Below, piece after piece: positions 9,131 to 17,732 of a DNA stretch of 64,000 bases. The first letter of the stretch is position 1; each line of letters opens with the position of its first letter. Source of the stretch: Mycobacterium sp. 1164966.3 (GTDB lineage: Bacteria; Actinomycetota; Actinomycetes; Mycobacteriales; Mycobacteriaceae); the NCBI RefSeq assembly GCF_001665395.1, contig NZ_LZSG01000062.1, forward strand, positions 62,001-126,000. The letters run 5' to 3'. Below the pieces are notes generated by a model. That model searched no databases, was not told where the DNA came from, and saw nothing but the letters and a program-made list of their open reading frames with translations. The position numbers and the translations under genes are program-made.

Positions 9131-9511
9131 TCACTGGTTCGCCGGATCACCTTCGCAGTGCGTGTGGTCTTGCAGGACTTTTCCCCCGCGGGCATTCGCT
9201 AATGCTGCGGCCTCCGCGTCACCGCGAGTCGGACCCCATCCCCCGTAGTATTTGCTGTTGGCCGCGTTTAGCGCGATCGCGACGCATCCGCCCTGCCCGC
9301 TGGCCAAAAGTCGACAGTCGCTGATGGTCTTGCGACACGCCTGCATCGCCGTCTGCTGGGCAGAGGCTTCACTGGTTCCGTTGTAAGTGACCTTGATTTG
9401 CCCTGTTGAGTCCGAGATCGCCATCGCGATCCAGTCGTCGTCGGCGTGCGCCGACGGCGCTGCTGCCAACGCCATGCCGAGTCCGATCGCAGCCAACCCT
9501 CGTTTCATCAT
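9131..9511 (-). CDS. Secreted DUF4189 family protein
   Basis: This encodes 126 residues from ATG 9511; a second ATG follows directly and has the better-spaced GGGAAG ribosome site. An N-terminal signal peptide (KRG followed by a Leu/Ala/Met core) ends at the AxA-type site SAHA before DDDW, so the mature protein is about 100 residues and exported. The mature part has the DUF4189 pattern: WIAMAIS, a Gly-Thr-rich strand, an alternating Ala helix with AMQACRKT, a GGCVAIAL core strand and a final AAALANA helix. Five or so cysteines in the mature part could form disulfides. DUF4189 proteins have no established activity. It appears to be transcribed alone. Confidence 0.75.
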   Translation of the reverse strand: MMKRGLAAIGLGMALAAAPSAHADDDWIAMAISDSTGQIKVTYNGTSEASAQQTAMQACRKTISDCRLLASGQGGCVAIALNAANSKYYGGWGPTRGDAEAAALANARGGKVLQDHTHCEGDPANQ

Positions 9512-9670
9512 GGGCTTCCCAGGTTCCCTTGCGCTGCGCCGTGGTGGCGCAGGTAGACGCGATGCGAACAATCCTCGCCCGCCGCCGGCTGCGCCGCGAC
9601 CGCTCAGGGAACTTGGCTAGCCGTCAACGCATCATGCGGCCCATGAGCCCCATGGGTCACACGGTGCGGC

Positions 9671-9967
9671 TCATGCACCGGCAAAGTGTTGCCTGCTCGC
9701 GCCTAACCGATGAAGCGCGCGCCCGACAGCGGCCATCGAGAAAGTTGAAAATGCTGTCCCGCGCTCACGCCGGTTTCCGCGGACCTTCCTACTGGCGAAG
9801 CCCCTGGGCGCGGTGCGATAGCCCATTTCGGCGGGATCGATCTCGACGAAGTACGGGTCGGCGGTGAGTTGCGTCCACGCAGCACCGGCAAGGGCAGCGG
9901 AGGGCGGTTCCGGCTCGGCGACGCGGTTGAGGGTGCCGAAGTGGGTGAAGTCGTGAACTCGCAACAT
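9671..9967 (-). CDS. Small basic protein of unknown function with a near-perfect ribosome site
   Basis: This encodes 98 residues starting MLRVHDFTHFG. The start at 9967 is chosen because AAGGAGGA lies at 9973-9980, five bases upstream of the ATG, one of the strongest ribosome binding sites in the window. The first half is acidic to neutral (PSAALAGAAWTQLTADPYFVEIDP) and the second half is strongly basic (ASRKVRGNRRERG). There is no signal peptide, membrane helix or known motif. I do not recognise the family. The coding call rests on the ribosome site and on the lack of a better frame. Confidence 0.5.
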   Translation of the reverse strand: MLRVHDFTHFGTLNRVAEPEPPSAALAGAAWTQLTADPYFVEIDPAEMGYRTAPRGFASRKVRGNRRERGTAFSTFSMAAVGRALHRLGASRQHFAGA

Positions 9968-10212
9968 TGCGTCCTCCTTGAGGCCGATCCGTGACGGATG
10001 CGTGATAAAGCGTCCGTCGGACGCGTTGACGGATTCTTGAAAGATTCTTGGAACGCGTGCGACGGGAGTCTGAGCGCCGGCCCGAGGCACAGCGACGAGC
10101 TCGTCCGTCAGACGGCTCGAATGCCTTAAGGATTTTTCAAGGATGCGCCAAGGGGCTGTCGCAATTGTTTGTTCCAGCACATCCACCCACGACTCCCAAG
10201 GAGTGAAACACC

Positions 10213-10413
10213 ATGAATAACAACCGCATCCGCACCATCGTTCGCACCGCAGTCGGCTCGGGCCTGATCGCCTCGGCGCTCGGCCTGTCGGCTCTCGGAT
10301 TGAGCAGCGTGGCAAACGCCGCCCCGACGGACAACGCCCCCAAGGCGGTGTACTGCCAGGTCTACGACCGCAACGGCGTGCCGATCTACTGGTACTGGGG
10401 CCCCTGCCGCTAA
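10213..10413 (+). CDS. Very small secreted peptide with two cysteines
   Basis: This encodes 66 residues. AAGGAG sits 9 bases before the ATG. Residues 1-36 are a classical signal peptide (basic NNNRIRTIVRT, a Leu/Ala/Gly core, cleavage site VANA), leaving a mature peptide of about 30 residues. That peptide has cysteines at 48 and 65 and an aromatic stretch IYWYWGP between them. A single disulfide across the aromatic patch is likely in the oxidising cell envelope. A strong 16-bp terminator hairpin begins 15 bases after the stop, so the gene is its own transcription unit. Similar tiny exported peptides occur in mycobacteria, mostly without known function. Confidence 0.75.
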   Translation: MNNNRIRTIVRTAVGSGLIASALGLSALGLSSVANAAPTDNAPKAVYCQVYDRNGVPIYWYWGPCR

Positions 10414-10427
10414 CCCGCCAGCCCACG

Positions 10428-10461
10428 AATTGGACCCAGCCCAGATGGGCTGGGTCCAATT
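10428..10461. terminator. 16-bp perfect hairpin terminator
   Basis: Arms AATTGGACCCAGCCCA (10428-10443) and TGGGCTGGGTCCAATT (10446-10461) pair perfectly. The outer AATT pairs supply an A/T-rich base that can work in both directions. It separates the small secreted peptide gene from the convergent tautomerase gene. Confidence 0.8.
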
Positions 10462-10558
10462 GTTGCGGCGCGACCGTCCGCATTTGTACGGCAAAAGGAC
10501 CCTCTGGCCGGCAATTCGGGAACGCTCGCTGATGGCTCGAGCCACACCCGGCGCCTGG

Positions 10559-11008
10559 TCAGCCGATGGAGACCAGGTGGTCAAAGCCGACCAACGCGAC
10601 GGTTTCCGGAAGGCGGCGGATTGCCCCGTTCTGAGCCCACTGGCCCTCGGGCACTTCGTGGATTACGCAAGACGTGACCACCAGCCGGTCGCCGTCGCCG
10701 TCGACCGCGGACTTCGCCGCGTCGTGGAGGTCGCGCGCGAACCGTTCCTTGCGTGCCCCGTCGAGGACTCCGGCGCTCAGCTGCCAATCGATGAACACAC
10801 CCGCCACCGCCGTATCGGCCTGAGCCCCCGCGGAATAGAAGCTTCCCGGTGCCAGCTCCTGGAAGAGCACCAAGGCGCGCATCCGGCTCTGCGGCAGATC
10901 GGGAACCGATTCGGCACGGCAGCCGGCCTCGGTCAGGGCGATGGCAAGGCGCTCCTTCTGCGCGTCGTCAAATGCGCCTGGCGTCAGGGTTACTCGCATC
11001 AACGGCAT
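10559..11008 (-). CDS. Tautomerase family protein, fused two-domain form
   Basis: This encodes 149 residues from ATG 11008, with GAAGGAAA 5 bases upstream. The second codon is Pro, so after Met removal the N-terminal proline that serves as catalytic base in this superfamily is present. The length equals two 4-oxalocrotonate-tautomerase units joined head to tail, as in cis-3-chloroacrylic acid dehalogenase and malonate semialdehyde decarboxylase. The first unit is MPLMRVTLTPGAFDD followed by KERLAIALTEA; the second has GARKERFARDLHDAA and DRLVVTSCVIHEVPEG. The substrate is unknown. It is divergent from a GlxA-type regulator across 100 bases, which suggests control by that protein. Confidence 0.85.
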   Translation of the reverse strand: MPLMRVTLTPGAFDDAQKERLAIALTEAGCRAESVPDLPQSRMRALVLFQELAPGSFYSAGAQADTAVAGVFIDWQLSAGVLDGARKERFARDLHDAAKSAVDGDGDRLVVTSCVIHEVPEGQWAQNGAIRRLPETVALVGFDHLVSIG

Positions 11009-11108
11009 GGTGTTTCCTTCGGTAGTAATAACTGACAACTGAAATGTCCTCCGGACGGGCGCCGGCCGCCAGTGGCAGGAATGACAGTTTTCTTGCATAC
11101 TTCGCCAC

Positions 11109-12077
11109 ATGATTGGTATCGATGTTCTGGTTCTCGAGGGAGCCAGCGCCAGCGCGGTGGGCACCACCATCGACGTGGTATCCGCGGCGAACCGCATCAT
11201 CGGCGCACCCACGTACGATCTGCGCTTCGTCTCCCCTGAGGACCGAATTGCGTTGCGGGGCGGGCTCTTCGCCGCAGCGCAGCCATGCGCCCGCGCCAGG
11301 CCGCGCGACGTCGTCGTCCTGCCTGGGCTCGGCGCTGCCACCGCGCAGGAGATCTGCAGCCGGCTGAGCGCGGACGACGTCGCCGCGGCCGGCAGGTGGC
11401 TGGTGCGGGCGAATACTCGTGGCGCCGATATCGCCGCGTCGTGCACGGCCGTGTTCATTCTCGCTGCCGCCGGTCTGCTGGACCAACGGCGCTGTGTCAC
11501 AACGTGGTGGCTCGGCGCGGAGCTCACGGAGGTCGCGCCGGCGGCGCGCGTCGTAATCGACGAGATGGTGGTGCGTGACGGGTCGATCTGGACGGCGGGA
11601 AGCGCGTTCGCGCACATCGACTTGATGCTCGCGATCATGCGTCACCTTGGCGGCGCCGCCTTGACCGACGAACTGGCGAGTCGCCTCGTCATCGATCAGC
11701 GCACCTCGCAGGCGAGCTTTCTGATTCCCTCACACCTGGCGGCTCGCGACGACTCGGTGGCCGCGCTGGAATCGTTCGTGCGAAGCCATTTACACCAATC
11801 GCACACCCTGGAGTCGTTGGCGCACCGATGCGGCGTCAGCCCGCGCACACTGGCACGACGAACCAGCAATGCCGTCGGTGTCAGCCCCCTGCAACTGGTG
11901 CAGCGGGTACGCCTCGAGCGCTCGCTGCATCTGCTGCGAACCACCCGGATGTCGCTCGAAGAGGTTGCCGCTGCGGTGGGGTTGGGAGATCCTGCGACGC
12001 TGCACCGGCTGGTGAAGAAACACACTGGGCGCTCGCCGGGGGCTCTTCGACCGAGCGCGGCTGCCAAAACTGCGTAG
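11109..12077 (+). CDS. GlxA family AraC-type transcriptional regulator
   Basis: This encodes 322 residues. Residues 1-190 form a DJ-1/PfpI-like domain: IDVLVLEGASAS at the start, DVVVLPGLG, and the elbow SCTAVFILAAAG with the usual cysteine. Residues 215-315 form an AraC/XylS DNA-binding domain with two helix-turn-helix units (LAHRCGVSPRTLARR, and LEEVAAAVGLGDPATLHRLVKKH). GlxA-type regulators sense small metabolites by the N-terminal domain and act as activators or repressors. No ribosome site is obvious before the ATG, so translation may be leaderless. It is divergent from the tautomerase gene, its most likely target. It converges on the next small membrane protein gene with 7 bases between stops. 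Confidence 0.9.
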   Translation: MIGIDVLVLEGASASAVGTTIDVVSAANRIIGAPTYDLRFVSPEDRIALRGGLFAAAQPCARARPRDVVVLPGLGAATAQEICSRLSADDVAAAGRWLVRANTRGADIAASCTAVFILAAAGLLDQRRCVTTWWLGAELTEVAPAARVVIDEMVVRDGSIWTAGSAFAHIDLMLAIMRHLGGAALTDELASRLVIDQRTSQASFLIPSHLAARDDSVAALESFVRSHLHQSHTLESLAHRCGVSPRTLARRTSNAVGVSPLQLVQRVRLERSLHLLRTTRMSLEEVAAAVGLGDPATLHRLVKKHTGRSPGALRPSAAAKTA

Positions 12078-12084
12078 CGGGTAG

Positions 12085-12363
12085 CTAGCCGCGCTCGTTC
12101 TGCGTTTCCAACTCCGAGTCCGGCATGTATTGCCAAACCAGCTCGTCGCTTCCGGGCATCTTCGGATCGCATGACATTGCGTGCCCGCGAGCGTCCTGTG
12201 TCGCGGCGTGTGCCACGGAGCACGCGTCGCCCCGTGACGGAGCATTGAGAGAAAGAAAACCGATCCCTATCGCAGCGATGCACGCAGCGACAAACAAGAC
12301 CATCGCCAACCTGAGGTAGGCGGCCCTTCTATTGATGGCCTTCGGCTGTGCTGCGGTCGTCAC
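12085..12363 (-). CDS. Small membrane or exported hypothetical protein
   Basis: This encodes 92 residues from a GTG start with GGGAA upstream. Residues 18-40 are a hydrophobic helix (LAMVLFVAACIAAIGIGFL) preceded by basic residues, so the protein is anchored or exported with the C-terminus outside. The outer part has two cysteines (DACSVAH and SCDPKMPG), which could form a disulfide, and an acidic end. No family is recognised. It stands apart from its neighbours: its promoter region runs into a 240-base gap before the divergent DIP1984 gene. Confidence 0.6.
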   Translation of the reverse strand: MTTAAQPKAINRRAAYLRLAMVLFVAACIAAIGIGFLSLNAPSRGDACSVAHAATQDARGHAMSCDPKMPGSDELVWQYMPDSELETQNERG

Positions 12364-12602
12364 AAGTGTTCCCGTCGATTCCGGAGCTCCTGAGAGCTAA
12401 GCCTCGGCGTGAGGCCTTGAAGGATTCTAGAAGGCAAACGTGGTTTCGCCCACCCGCAGTCATTCGACCAAGTGGCCCGCCGCCAGAGGCGCCGAATATT
12501 GCCTTGCCAGGCAATAAAATCAGCGTCATTACGCTACGGGCTGCCAGGCGGGCCACAACTCGGTCATTCGCCGCGGTCGATTGTCACTAGGGGGTGGGGA
12601 CT

Positions 12603-13073
12603 ATGAAGCTCGCGGAAGCGCTGGCGCTGCGGGCAGATTCGGTACGCCGGGTCGAGCAACTACGCAGTCGAATCGTGAGCAATGCCCGCTTCCAGGAGGG
12701 CGAGGACCCGGCAGAGGATGCCGTCGCCCTGCTTGCCGAAGCGGGCGACGTGCTCAGCGAGTACGAAGTGCTGATCAGGCGGATCAATCGCACCAACGCC
12801 GCGAGCGAGATCGGCGCGGACGGCACGCTGACCGATGCGCTAGCCCGTCGAGACGCACTGCGGTTGCGTCACTCGGTGCTGATCGCTGCCGCAGATGCAG
12901 CCGCCGGAACAAACCAGCCCGGGTACGCGCGTCAACTGCGTTCCGAGCTGAAGATGCTGTCCGCCTTGCCCGTTGCCGAGCTACGCGCACAGGCCGACGA
13001 TGTCGCTCGAGAACTCCGTGAGCTGGATGTGCGAATCCAACGCTCCAACTGGGAGGTAGAACTGCTCGATTGA
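12603..13073 (+). CDS. DIP1984 family protein
   Basis: This encodes 156 residues starting MKLAEALALRADSV. The ATG at 12603 is preferred over the GTG at 12594, because the G-rich AGGGGGTGGGG just upstream then serves as ribosome site. The protein is an all-helical coiled-coil type: a VRRVEQLRSRIVSNARFQEG helix pair, an EDPAEDAVALL linker, then long helices ending in ELDVRIQRSNWEVELLD. This matches the DIP1984 family of actinobacteria and Firmicutes, which has a known structure but no known role. No partner gene is adjacent. Confidence 0.85.
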   Translation: MKLAEALALRADSVRRVEQLRSRIVSNARFQEGEDPAEDAVALLAEAGDVLSEYEVLIRRINRTNAASEIGADGTLTDALARRDALRLRHSVLIAAADAAAGTNQPGYARQLRSELKMLSALPVAELRAQADDVARELRELDVRIQRSNWEVELLD

Positions 13074-13297
13074 CGAACGAGGTGACGCAGGTAGTTGTCG
13101 CGGAGGCGTGCACGAGCCCCTGACCGGCGGGCTAAGCCGGTCTCCTGGCGCACGAAGGGCAGTGCTGAGGGTTCAACTCCCTCTTCACATCGCAGCCCCG
13201 CATCGCGTACAGGTGACTGCGCATGGCACATAGCGCACCACCGTGTGCAGATTCGCGACGACGAGGGTGGGCAAGGGGCACACACCTCGGTGTTCAG

Positions 13298-14473
13298 CTA
13301 CAAATCCAACAGCGCGGTCTCTGGCGACTCGATGAGATCGCGTAGCTCGCGCAGGAATCGGGCTGCCTGGGCGCCGTCGGCCACCCGATGATCGAAAACG
13401 CATGTCAGCGTCATCGTCGGCCGCGCAACTACCTCGCCGCCGACCACCACCGGCCGCCCCTTGATCGCCCCAATGCCCAAAATCGCGGCCTCGGGGTGAT
13501 TGATCACCGGCGAGCCGTCGTCGACGCCCAGCGCCCCGAAGTTCGACACGGTGAACGTCGAGCCTCGCAGTTCCGCCGGCGTCAGGCTGCCATCACGTGC
13601 CGAGGCAATCAATTCTGCAGTCAAACATGCTAATTCACGTGTCGACTTATCTTGAGCGTCGGTGATCACCGGAACGAGCAGCCCGCGATTGGTGGCCACA
13701 CCGAAACCCAGATGCACTGCCCGATGGACACGCACCTGCGGGCCTTCAGGGGCATCGACCCAAGTCGAGTTGAGAACCATGTTGTGAGACAACGCGATGA
13801 TGAGTAAGCGCAGCGTCAGCACAAAAGGTGTGATCTCCTGGCCGGCGGAGCGGAACCGGTCGCACAGCTGTTGCAGACCGGTGCAGTCAACCGCGACGCT
13901 AACGCGTGCGTCCGGAATCTCGCTGTGGGACAACGCCATTTTCTCTGCCATCCGGGCCTGCACGCCGTGCACCGGTCGCACGTCTGGTTCCGTTCCGGAC
14001 GCGTCGGCAGCGGCCCGCACGTCGGCGCGGGTGATCACTTCGCCCGCACCGCGCTGCAGCGAAGCGAGATCGACTGACAGCTCCTTGGCCAGCTTGCGCA
14101 CCGGCGGGGCCGCGAGCGGGCGGTCACGCCGCCGGCTGGCATCGATGTTCGTGTTGGCTCCATAGCCCACCAGAGTCGGGGTCTCAGCCTCGCCATTGAG
14201 CGCTTCTACCGCAGCGGTGTCGATGCGGACCAGAACCGCTCCCACTTTGAGCACATCGCCTTCGCTGCCCCGCCTTTCGACGATCCGGCCGCAGTAGGGA
14301 CTCGGTACTTCGACCTCTGCCTTGGCCGTCTCCACCGAACACAGAGTCTGGTTGAGTTCGACGTGGTCGCCGACCTCGACATTCCAATACGACACGGTCA
14401 CCTCTTCAAGTCCCTCACCGAGGTCAGGAACCCGGAAAGACTTCACCCGCTCCTGCGACACGTCGGCGCTCAC
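13298..14473 (-). CDS. bkdC: Branched-chain 2-oxoacid dehydrogenase E2 (dihydrolipoyl acyltransferase)
   Basis: This encodes 391 residues from a GTG at 14473 that overlaps the bkdB stop (GTGA). The lipoyl domain spans residues 11-85 with the lipoylated Lys51 in ETAKAE. A peripheral subunit-binding segment (VRKLAKELSVDLASLQ) lies near 145-170. The catalytic acyltransferase domain fills the rest and ends with the active-site motif HRVADG, with His362 and Asp366. It moves the acyl group from E1 to CoA. In mycobacteria BkdC works with Lpd as E3, which is encoded elsewhere. It is the third gene of bkdABC and is translationally coupled to bkdB. Confidence 0.95.
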   Translation of the reverse strand: MSADVSQERVKSFRVPDLGEGLEEVTVSYWNVEVGDHVELNQTLCSVETAKAEVEVPSPYCGRIVERRGSEGDVLKVGAVLVRIDTAAVEALNGEAETPTLVGYGANTNIDASRRRDRPLAAPPVRKLAKELSVDLASLQRGAGEVITRADVRAAADASGTEPDVRPVHGVQARMAEKMALSHSEIPDARVSVAVDCTGLQQLCDRFRSAGQEITPFVLTLRLLIIALSHNMVLNSTWVDAPEGPQVRVHRAVHLGFGVATNRGLLVPVITDAQDKSTRELACLTAELIASARDGSLTPAELRGSTFTVSNFGALGVDDGSPVINHPEAAILGIGAIKGRPVVVGGEVVARPTMTLTCVFDHRVADGAQAARFLRELRDLIESPETALLDL

Positions 14474-15510
14474 GGCTGTTCCAACGCGCGCCGAACGCAG
14501 TCCACCAGCCGGTCGGGACCCGGCAGCCACAAACGCTCCAGTCGTGCCGGCGGGTAAGGAGTGTCGAAACCGCAGGCACGCAACACCGGCGCCTCGAGCT
14601 CGTAGAACATCTCCTCCTGGATTCGCGCGGCCAGACCGGCGCCGTAGCCCAAGCTTCGCGGCCCCTCGTGCATCACCACGCAGCGCCCGGTCCGGTGAAT
14701 CGACGCGGCGACGGTGTCGAAGTCCAACGGGACCAGCGACCGCAAATCGACGACTTCCAGGCTCCAATCACGTTGCTGTGCAGCTTCTTCCGCGGTAGCC
14801 AACGCGGTGTTCACCAGGGCGCCGTAGGTCACCACGGTTACGTCGTTGCCGGGCCGACGCACCACTGCCTGCCCGATCGGCGGTTCACGACGGGTAGTGT
14901 CGATCATGCCGCGGCCCTGATAGCGACGCTTGGGCTCGAGGTACATCACCGGGTCCGGGCACTCAATCGCGTATCGCAACAGCCAGTAGGCGTCGGCCGG
15001 ACACGACGGGACCACCACTTTGAGACCGGCGGTGTGCGCCCAGTACGACTCGGTGGAATCCGAATGATGTTCGGCCGCACCGATACCACCGAACGACGGT
15101 ATCCGGACCGTCACCGGCATGTTGACCTCGCCGCGGGTGCGGGTGCGGTACTTCGCAAGATGACTGACCACTTGATCGAAAGCGGGATAGGAAAACCCGT
15201 CGAACTGGATCTCGGGCACCGGCACGAAACCGCGAAGTGCCAGCCCTACCGCGATCCCGATCAAGGCCGACTCGGCCAGCGGCGTGTCGAAACAGCGTTT
15301 CTCCCCGAATGTTTCGGCCAGGCCCTCGGTCACCCGGAACACTCCACCGTCGACGGAGACGTCCTCGCCGAACACCAGGACCCGGTCGTCGGCGGCCATG
15401 GCGTCATGCAGGGCGCGGTTGAGCGCCTGCACCATGGTCAGCGACTGCGCGCCGAGTGCCACCCTGGGGTTTTCGTCCGGCCGGGCCGGCGGATCGGCGA
15501 GTTGGGTCAT
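14470..15510 (-). CDS. bkdB: Branched-chain 2-oxoacid dehydrogenase E1 beta subunit
   Basis: This encodes 346 residues. It is the beta chain of the thiamin-diphosphate E1 component that decarboxylates the 2-oxo acids of Leu, Ile and Val. Family hallmarks are LNRALHDAMAADDRVLVFGEDV at the N-terminus, the GVFRVTEGL segment, PEIQFDGFSYPAFDQV, the GAAEHHSDSTE loop that meets the cofactor, and the C-terminal transketolase-like domain beginning near VTVVTYGALVNTAL. The gene starts 9 bases after the bkdA stop and its stop overlaps the bkdC start, so the three are one operon. Confidence 0.95.
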   Translation of the reverse strand: MTQLADPPARPDENPRVALGAQSLTMVQALNRALHDAMAADDRVLVFGEDVSVDGGVFRVTEGLAETFGEKRCFDTPLAESALIGIAVGLALRGFVPVPEIQFDGFSYPAFDQVVSHLAKYRTRTRGEVNMPVTVRIPSFGGIGAAEHHSDSTESYWAHTAGLKVVVPSCPADAYWLLRYAIECPDPVMYLEPKRRYQGRGMIDTTRREPPIGQAVVRRPGNDVTVVTYGALVNTALATAEEAAQQRDWSLEVVDLRSLVPLDFDTVAASIHRTGRCVVMHEGPRSLGYGAGLAARIQEEMFYELEAPVLRACGFDTPYPPARLERLWLPGPDRLVDCVRRALEQP

Positions 15511-15519
15511 CGCTCCTCC

Positions 15520-16611
15520 TCAATCGGTCCGGGCCAGTTCGTCGTGCAACTGTTGTCGCTGCGCTTGCAACCCAGGTGTGATTTCGGCGTACACGGTGGT
15601 GAAAACGTCGTCGACGTCGAAATCCGGTGCGCCGAAAACAGCCTCGCGCAGTTCGGTACGCATTCTCTTCGACCGGGCCGCGACTCGTTCCTCTACACGG
15701 TCCGACCACAATCCCCTGCCTTGCAAATACGTGCGGTACCGCGGAATCGGATCCAGTGCGGCCCAGCGGTCCACTTCCTGCTGGGTTCGGTAGCGCCGTG
15801 GGTCGTCGGCGGTGGTGTGCGGGCCGAGCCGGTAGGTGACTGCTTCGATCAACGTCGGGCCCTGGCCGGCGCGGGCCCGGGCAGCGGCATCCGCCATTAC
15901 GGCGTAGCACGCCAAGACGTCGTTGCCGTCGACCCTGATACCCGGCATCCCGTAGCCAATAGCCTTGTGCGCGATGGACGGTGCTGCCGTCTGCCTGGAC
16001 ACCGGCACCGAGATCGCCCACTGATTGTTCTGCACATAGAACACGCACGGCGCGCGGAACACCGCCGCGAAGTTCAGCGCCTCGTGCACGTCACCCTCGC
16101 TGGTGGCGCCGTCGCCGATAAAGGCGACGGTGACCGAGTCTTCACTTAGGCGCTGGGCTGCCATCGCCGCGCCGACGGCATGCAAAGCGTGGGTGCCGAC
16201 CGGAACCGATATCGGAGCGCAGCATTTCTTAGTGAATTCCAGCCCGCCGTGCCAGGTTCCGCGCCAGGCCGATCCAACATGTCCGGGCGGGATACCGCGC
16301 ACGAGGTAGACACCAAGTTCGCGGTACTGCGGAAACAGCCAGTCGGTCTTGCGCAGGCACGCCGCAGCGCCGACCTGGGCGGCTTCCTGACCGCGGCATG
16401 GCGCGTACAGCGCCAGCTCCCCTTGACGCTGCAGGCTGATGAACTCGGTGTCCAGCTCGCGGGTGACCACCATCATCTCGTAGAGCCAGCACAGTGTCTC
16501 TGCGGGAAGGCCACGGCTGTAACGGCATTCGGCAGTCGGCGTCCCGTCCGGAGCCACGAGTTGCACCGGCTCGAGGTCGACCGTCGCGGGCATCTGCGAA
16601 TTCCCGGCCAT
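15520..16611 (-). CDS. bkdA: Branched-chain 2-oxoacid dehydrogenase E1 alpha subunit
   Basis: This encodes 363 residues from ATG 16611; an in-frame upstream start at 16671 would add 20 residues that do not look family-like. The thiamin-diphosphate motif runs from GDGATSEGD (about residue 166) to the NN pair near 195. The phosphorylation-loop region contains TYRLGPHTTADDP. It pairs with BkdB to make the E1 tetramer and passes the acyl group to the BkdC lipoyl domain. The 290 bases upstream of the gene separate it from the citE-like gene, so bkdABC may have its own promoter there in addition to read-through. Confidence 0.95.
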   Translation of the reverse strand: MAGNSQMPATVDLEPVQLVAPDGTPTAECRYSRGLPAETLCWLYEMMVVTRELDTEFISLQRQGELALYAPCRGQEAAQVGAAACLRKTDWLFPQYRELGVYLVRGIPPGHVGSAWRGTWHGGLEFTKKCCAPISVPVGTHALHAVGAAMAAQRLSEDSVTVAFIGDGATSEGDVHEALNFAAVFRAPCVFYVQNNQWAISVPVSRQTAAPSIAHKAIGYGMPGIRVDGNDVLACYAVMADAAARARAGQGPTLIEAVTYRLGPHTTADDPRRYRTQQEVDRWAALDPIPRYRTYLQGRGLWSDRVEERVAARSKRMRTELREAVFGAPDFDVDDVFTTVYAEITPGLQAQRQQLHDELARTD

Positions 16612-16901
16612 ACCGCCCAATCCTTCGCTTCGGCGCGGGTGCTGCGGCGGGTCGTGACCAAGACCTAGCAAAAATCCGGATCGCGAGCTGCCGCGAGCCG
16701 GAGTCGGCCGTTGCCCAGTTGATCAGAACTTGGCCGCTCGGCTCACCGCAACACGCACGCTCTTTCCATTATGCTCCAAATCGCAAGACAGCGGGGGGAA
16801 CAGCGGAAGCGCCGCAATCGTGTTGCAACCAATCCGACCGGCCGGGCCGGTTGGCCCCGGCAGCGCTGTCGGCCCGCTGTACGCGGGTCGGCTAGCAACC
16901 T

Positions 16902-17732
16902 TCAGCCGGAGGCCGGTTCACCCGCCCGCCGCAGCATCATTTCGGCGTGCTTGAGCACCGGGGAATCGACCATCCGCCCTTCGAACGCGAACACTCCGCG
17001 CTCGGTCTTCGCCGCCGCCAAAACCCGCCGCGCCCAGTCGAGCTTCTCCTCGCTCGGCCTGTACGCCTCGCGCACCACCTGGATCTGACTCGGGTGAATA
17101 CACACCGTCGCGTCGAAGCCGACTGCCACGGCGTCGTCGGCCTCGGCACGCAAACCCTCGATGTCCTGGATGTCCAAATGCACGGCATCTAGCGCAATCC
17201 GGCCGAACCCCGACGCTGCGAGCAAGACCGTCGACCGGGCATGGCGGGCAACGTCGCGGTAGGAGCCATCGGCTTGCCGGCTGGAGCTGCCGCCCAGGGT
17301 GGCGACCAAGTCTTCGGCGCCCCACATCATTCCCGCCGTGCCCTCGGCCGCGGCGATCTCGGTGGCGAAGACCACCCCGCGAGGGGTCTCCACCAGCGCG
17401 ATGACGTGGCGCGGCGCAAGCGCCGCCACCTGGGCCGCCGATTCGGTCTTCGACAGCATCACTGTGGTGTAAGCGGTCTCGGCCAGGGCATCCAGATCGT
17501 CGGCCTGCTCGCCGCTGTCGGCCGCGTTGATCCGCACCACGGTGCGCTCAGGATCCAGCGGAGTGTCCCGCAATGCCTTGCGGGCGGCGGCTTTATCCGC
17601 GGGCGCCACACCGTCCTCCAAGTCGAGGATGACGACGTCGGCGGCTGCGGCGGCCTTCGCGAACCGTTCGGGGCGGTCGGCCGGGCAGAACAGCCAACCC
17701 GGACCCGCGACACGCAAGTCACCCAGGCTCAT
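16902..17732 (-). CDS. citE: CitE-like acyl-CoA lyase (Rv2498c type)
   Basis: This encodes 276 residues. It is an HpcH/HpaI TIM-barrel lyase with ILDLEDGV, VVRIN (CoA and carboxylate binding), LVETPRGV (metal-ligand Glu) and WGAEDL (metal-ligand Asp). It is shorter than true citrate lyase beta subunits and no citDF genes are nearby. The M. tuberculosis Rv2498c enzyme has been described as cleaving (R)-HMG-CoA in leucine breakdown and (S)-citramalyl-CoA in itaconate breakdown. Given the identical neighbourhood the same reactions are inferred here. The start codon overlaps the MaoC stop (ATGA), a sign of translational coupling. Confidence 0.92.
   Translation of the reverse strand: MSLGDLRVAGPGWLFCPADRPERFAKAAAAADVVILDLEDGVAPADKAAARKALRDTPLDPERTVVRINAADSGEQADDLDALAETAYTTVMLSKTESAAQVAALAPRHVIALVETPRGVVFATEIAAAEGTAGMMWGAEDLVATLGGSSSRQADGSYRDVARHARSTVLLAASGFGRIALDAVHLDIQDIEGLRAEADDAVAVGFDATVCIHPSQIQVVREAYRPSEEKLDWARRVLAAAKTERGVFAFEGRMVDSPVLKHAEMMLRRAGEPASG

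Noticed and set aside
14668..16149. 493-codon open frame opposite bkdA and bkdB
   Set aside because: It is an antisense shadow spanning two real genes, with no recognisable protein features.
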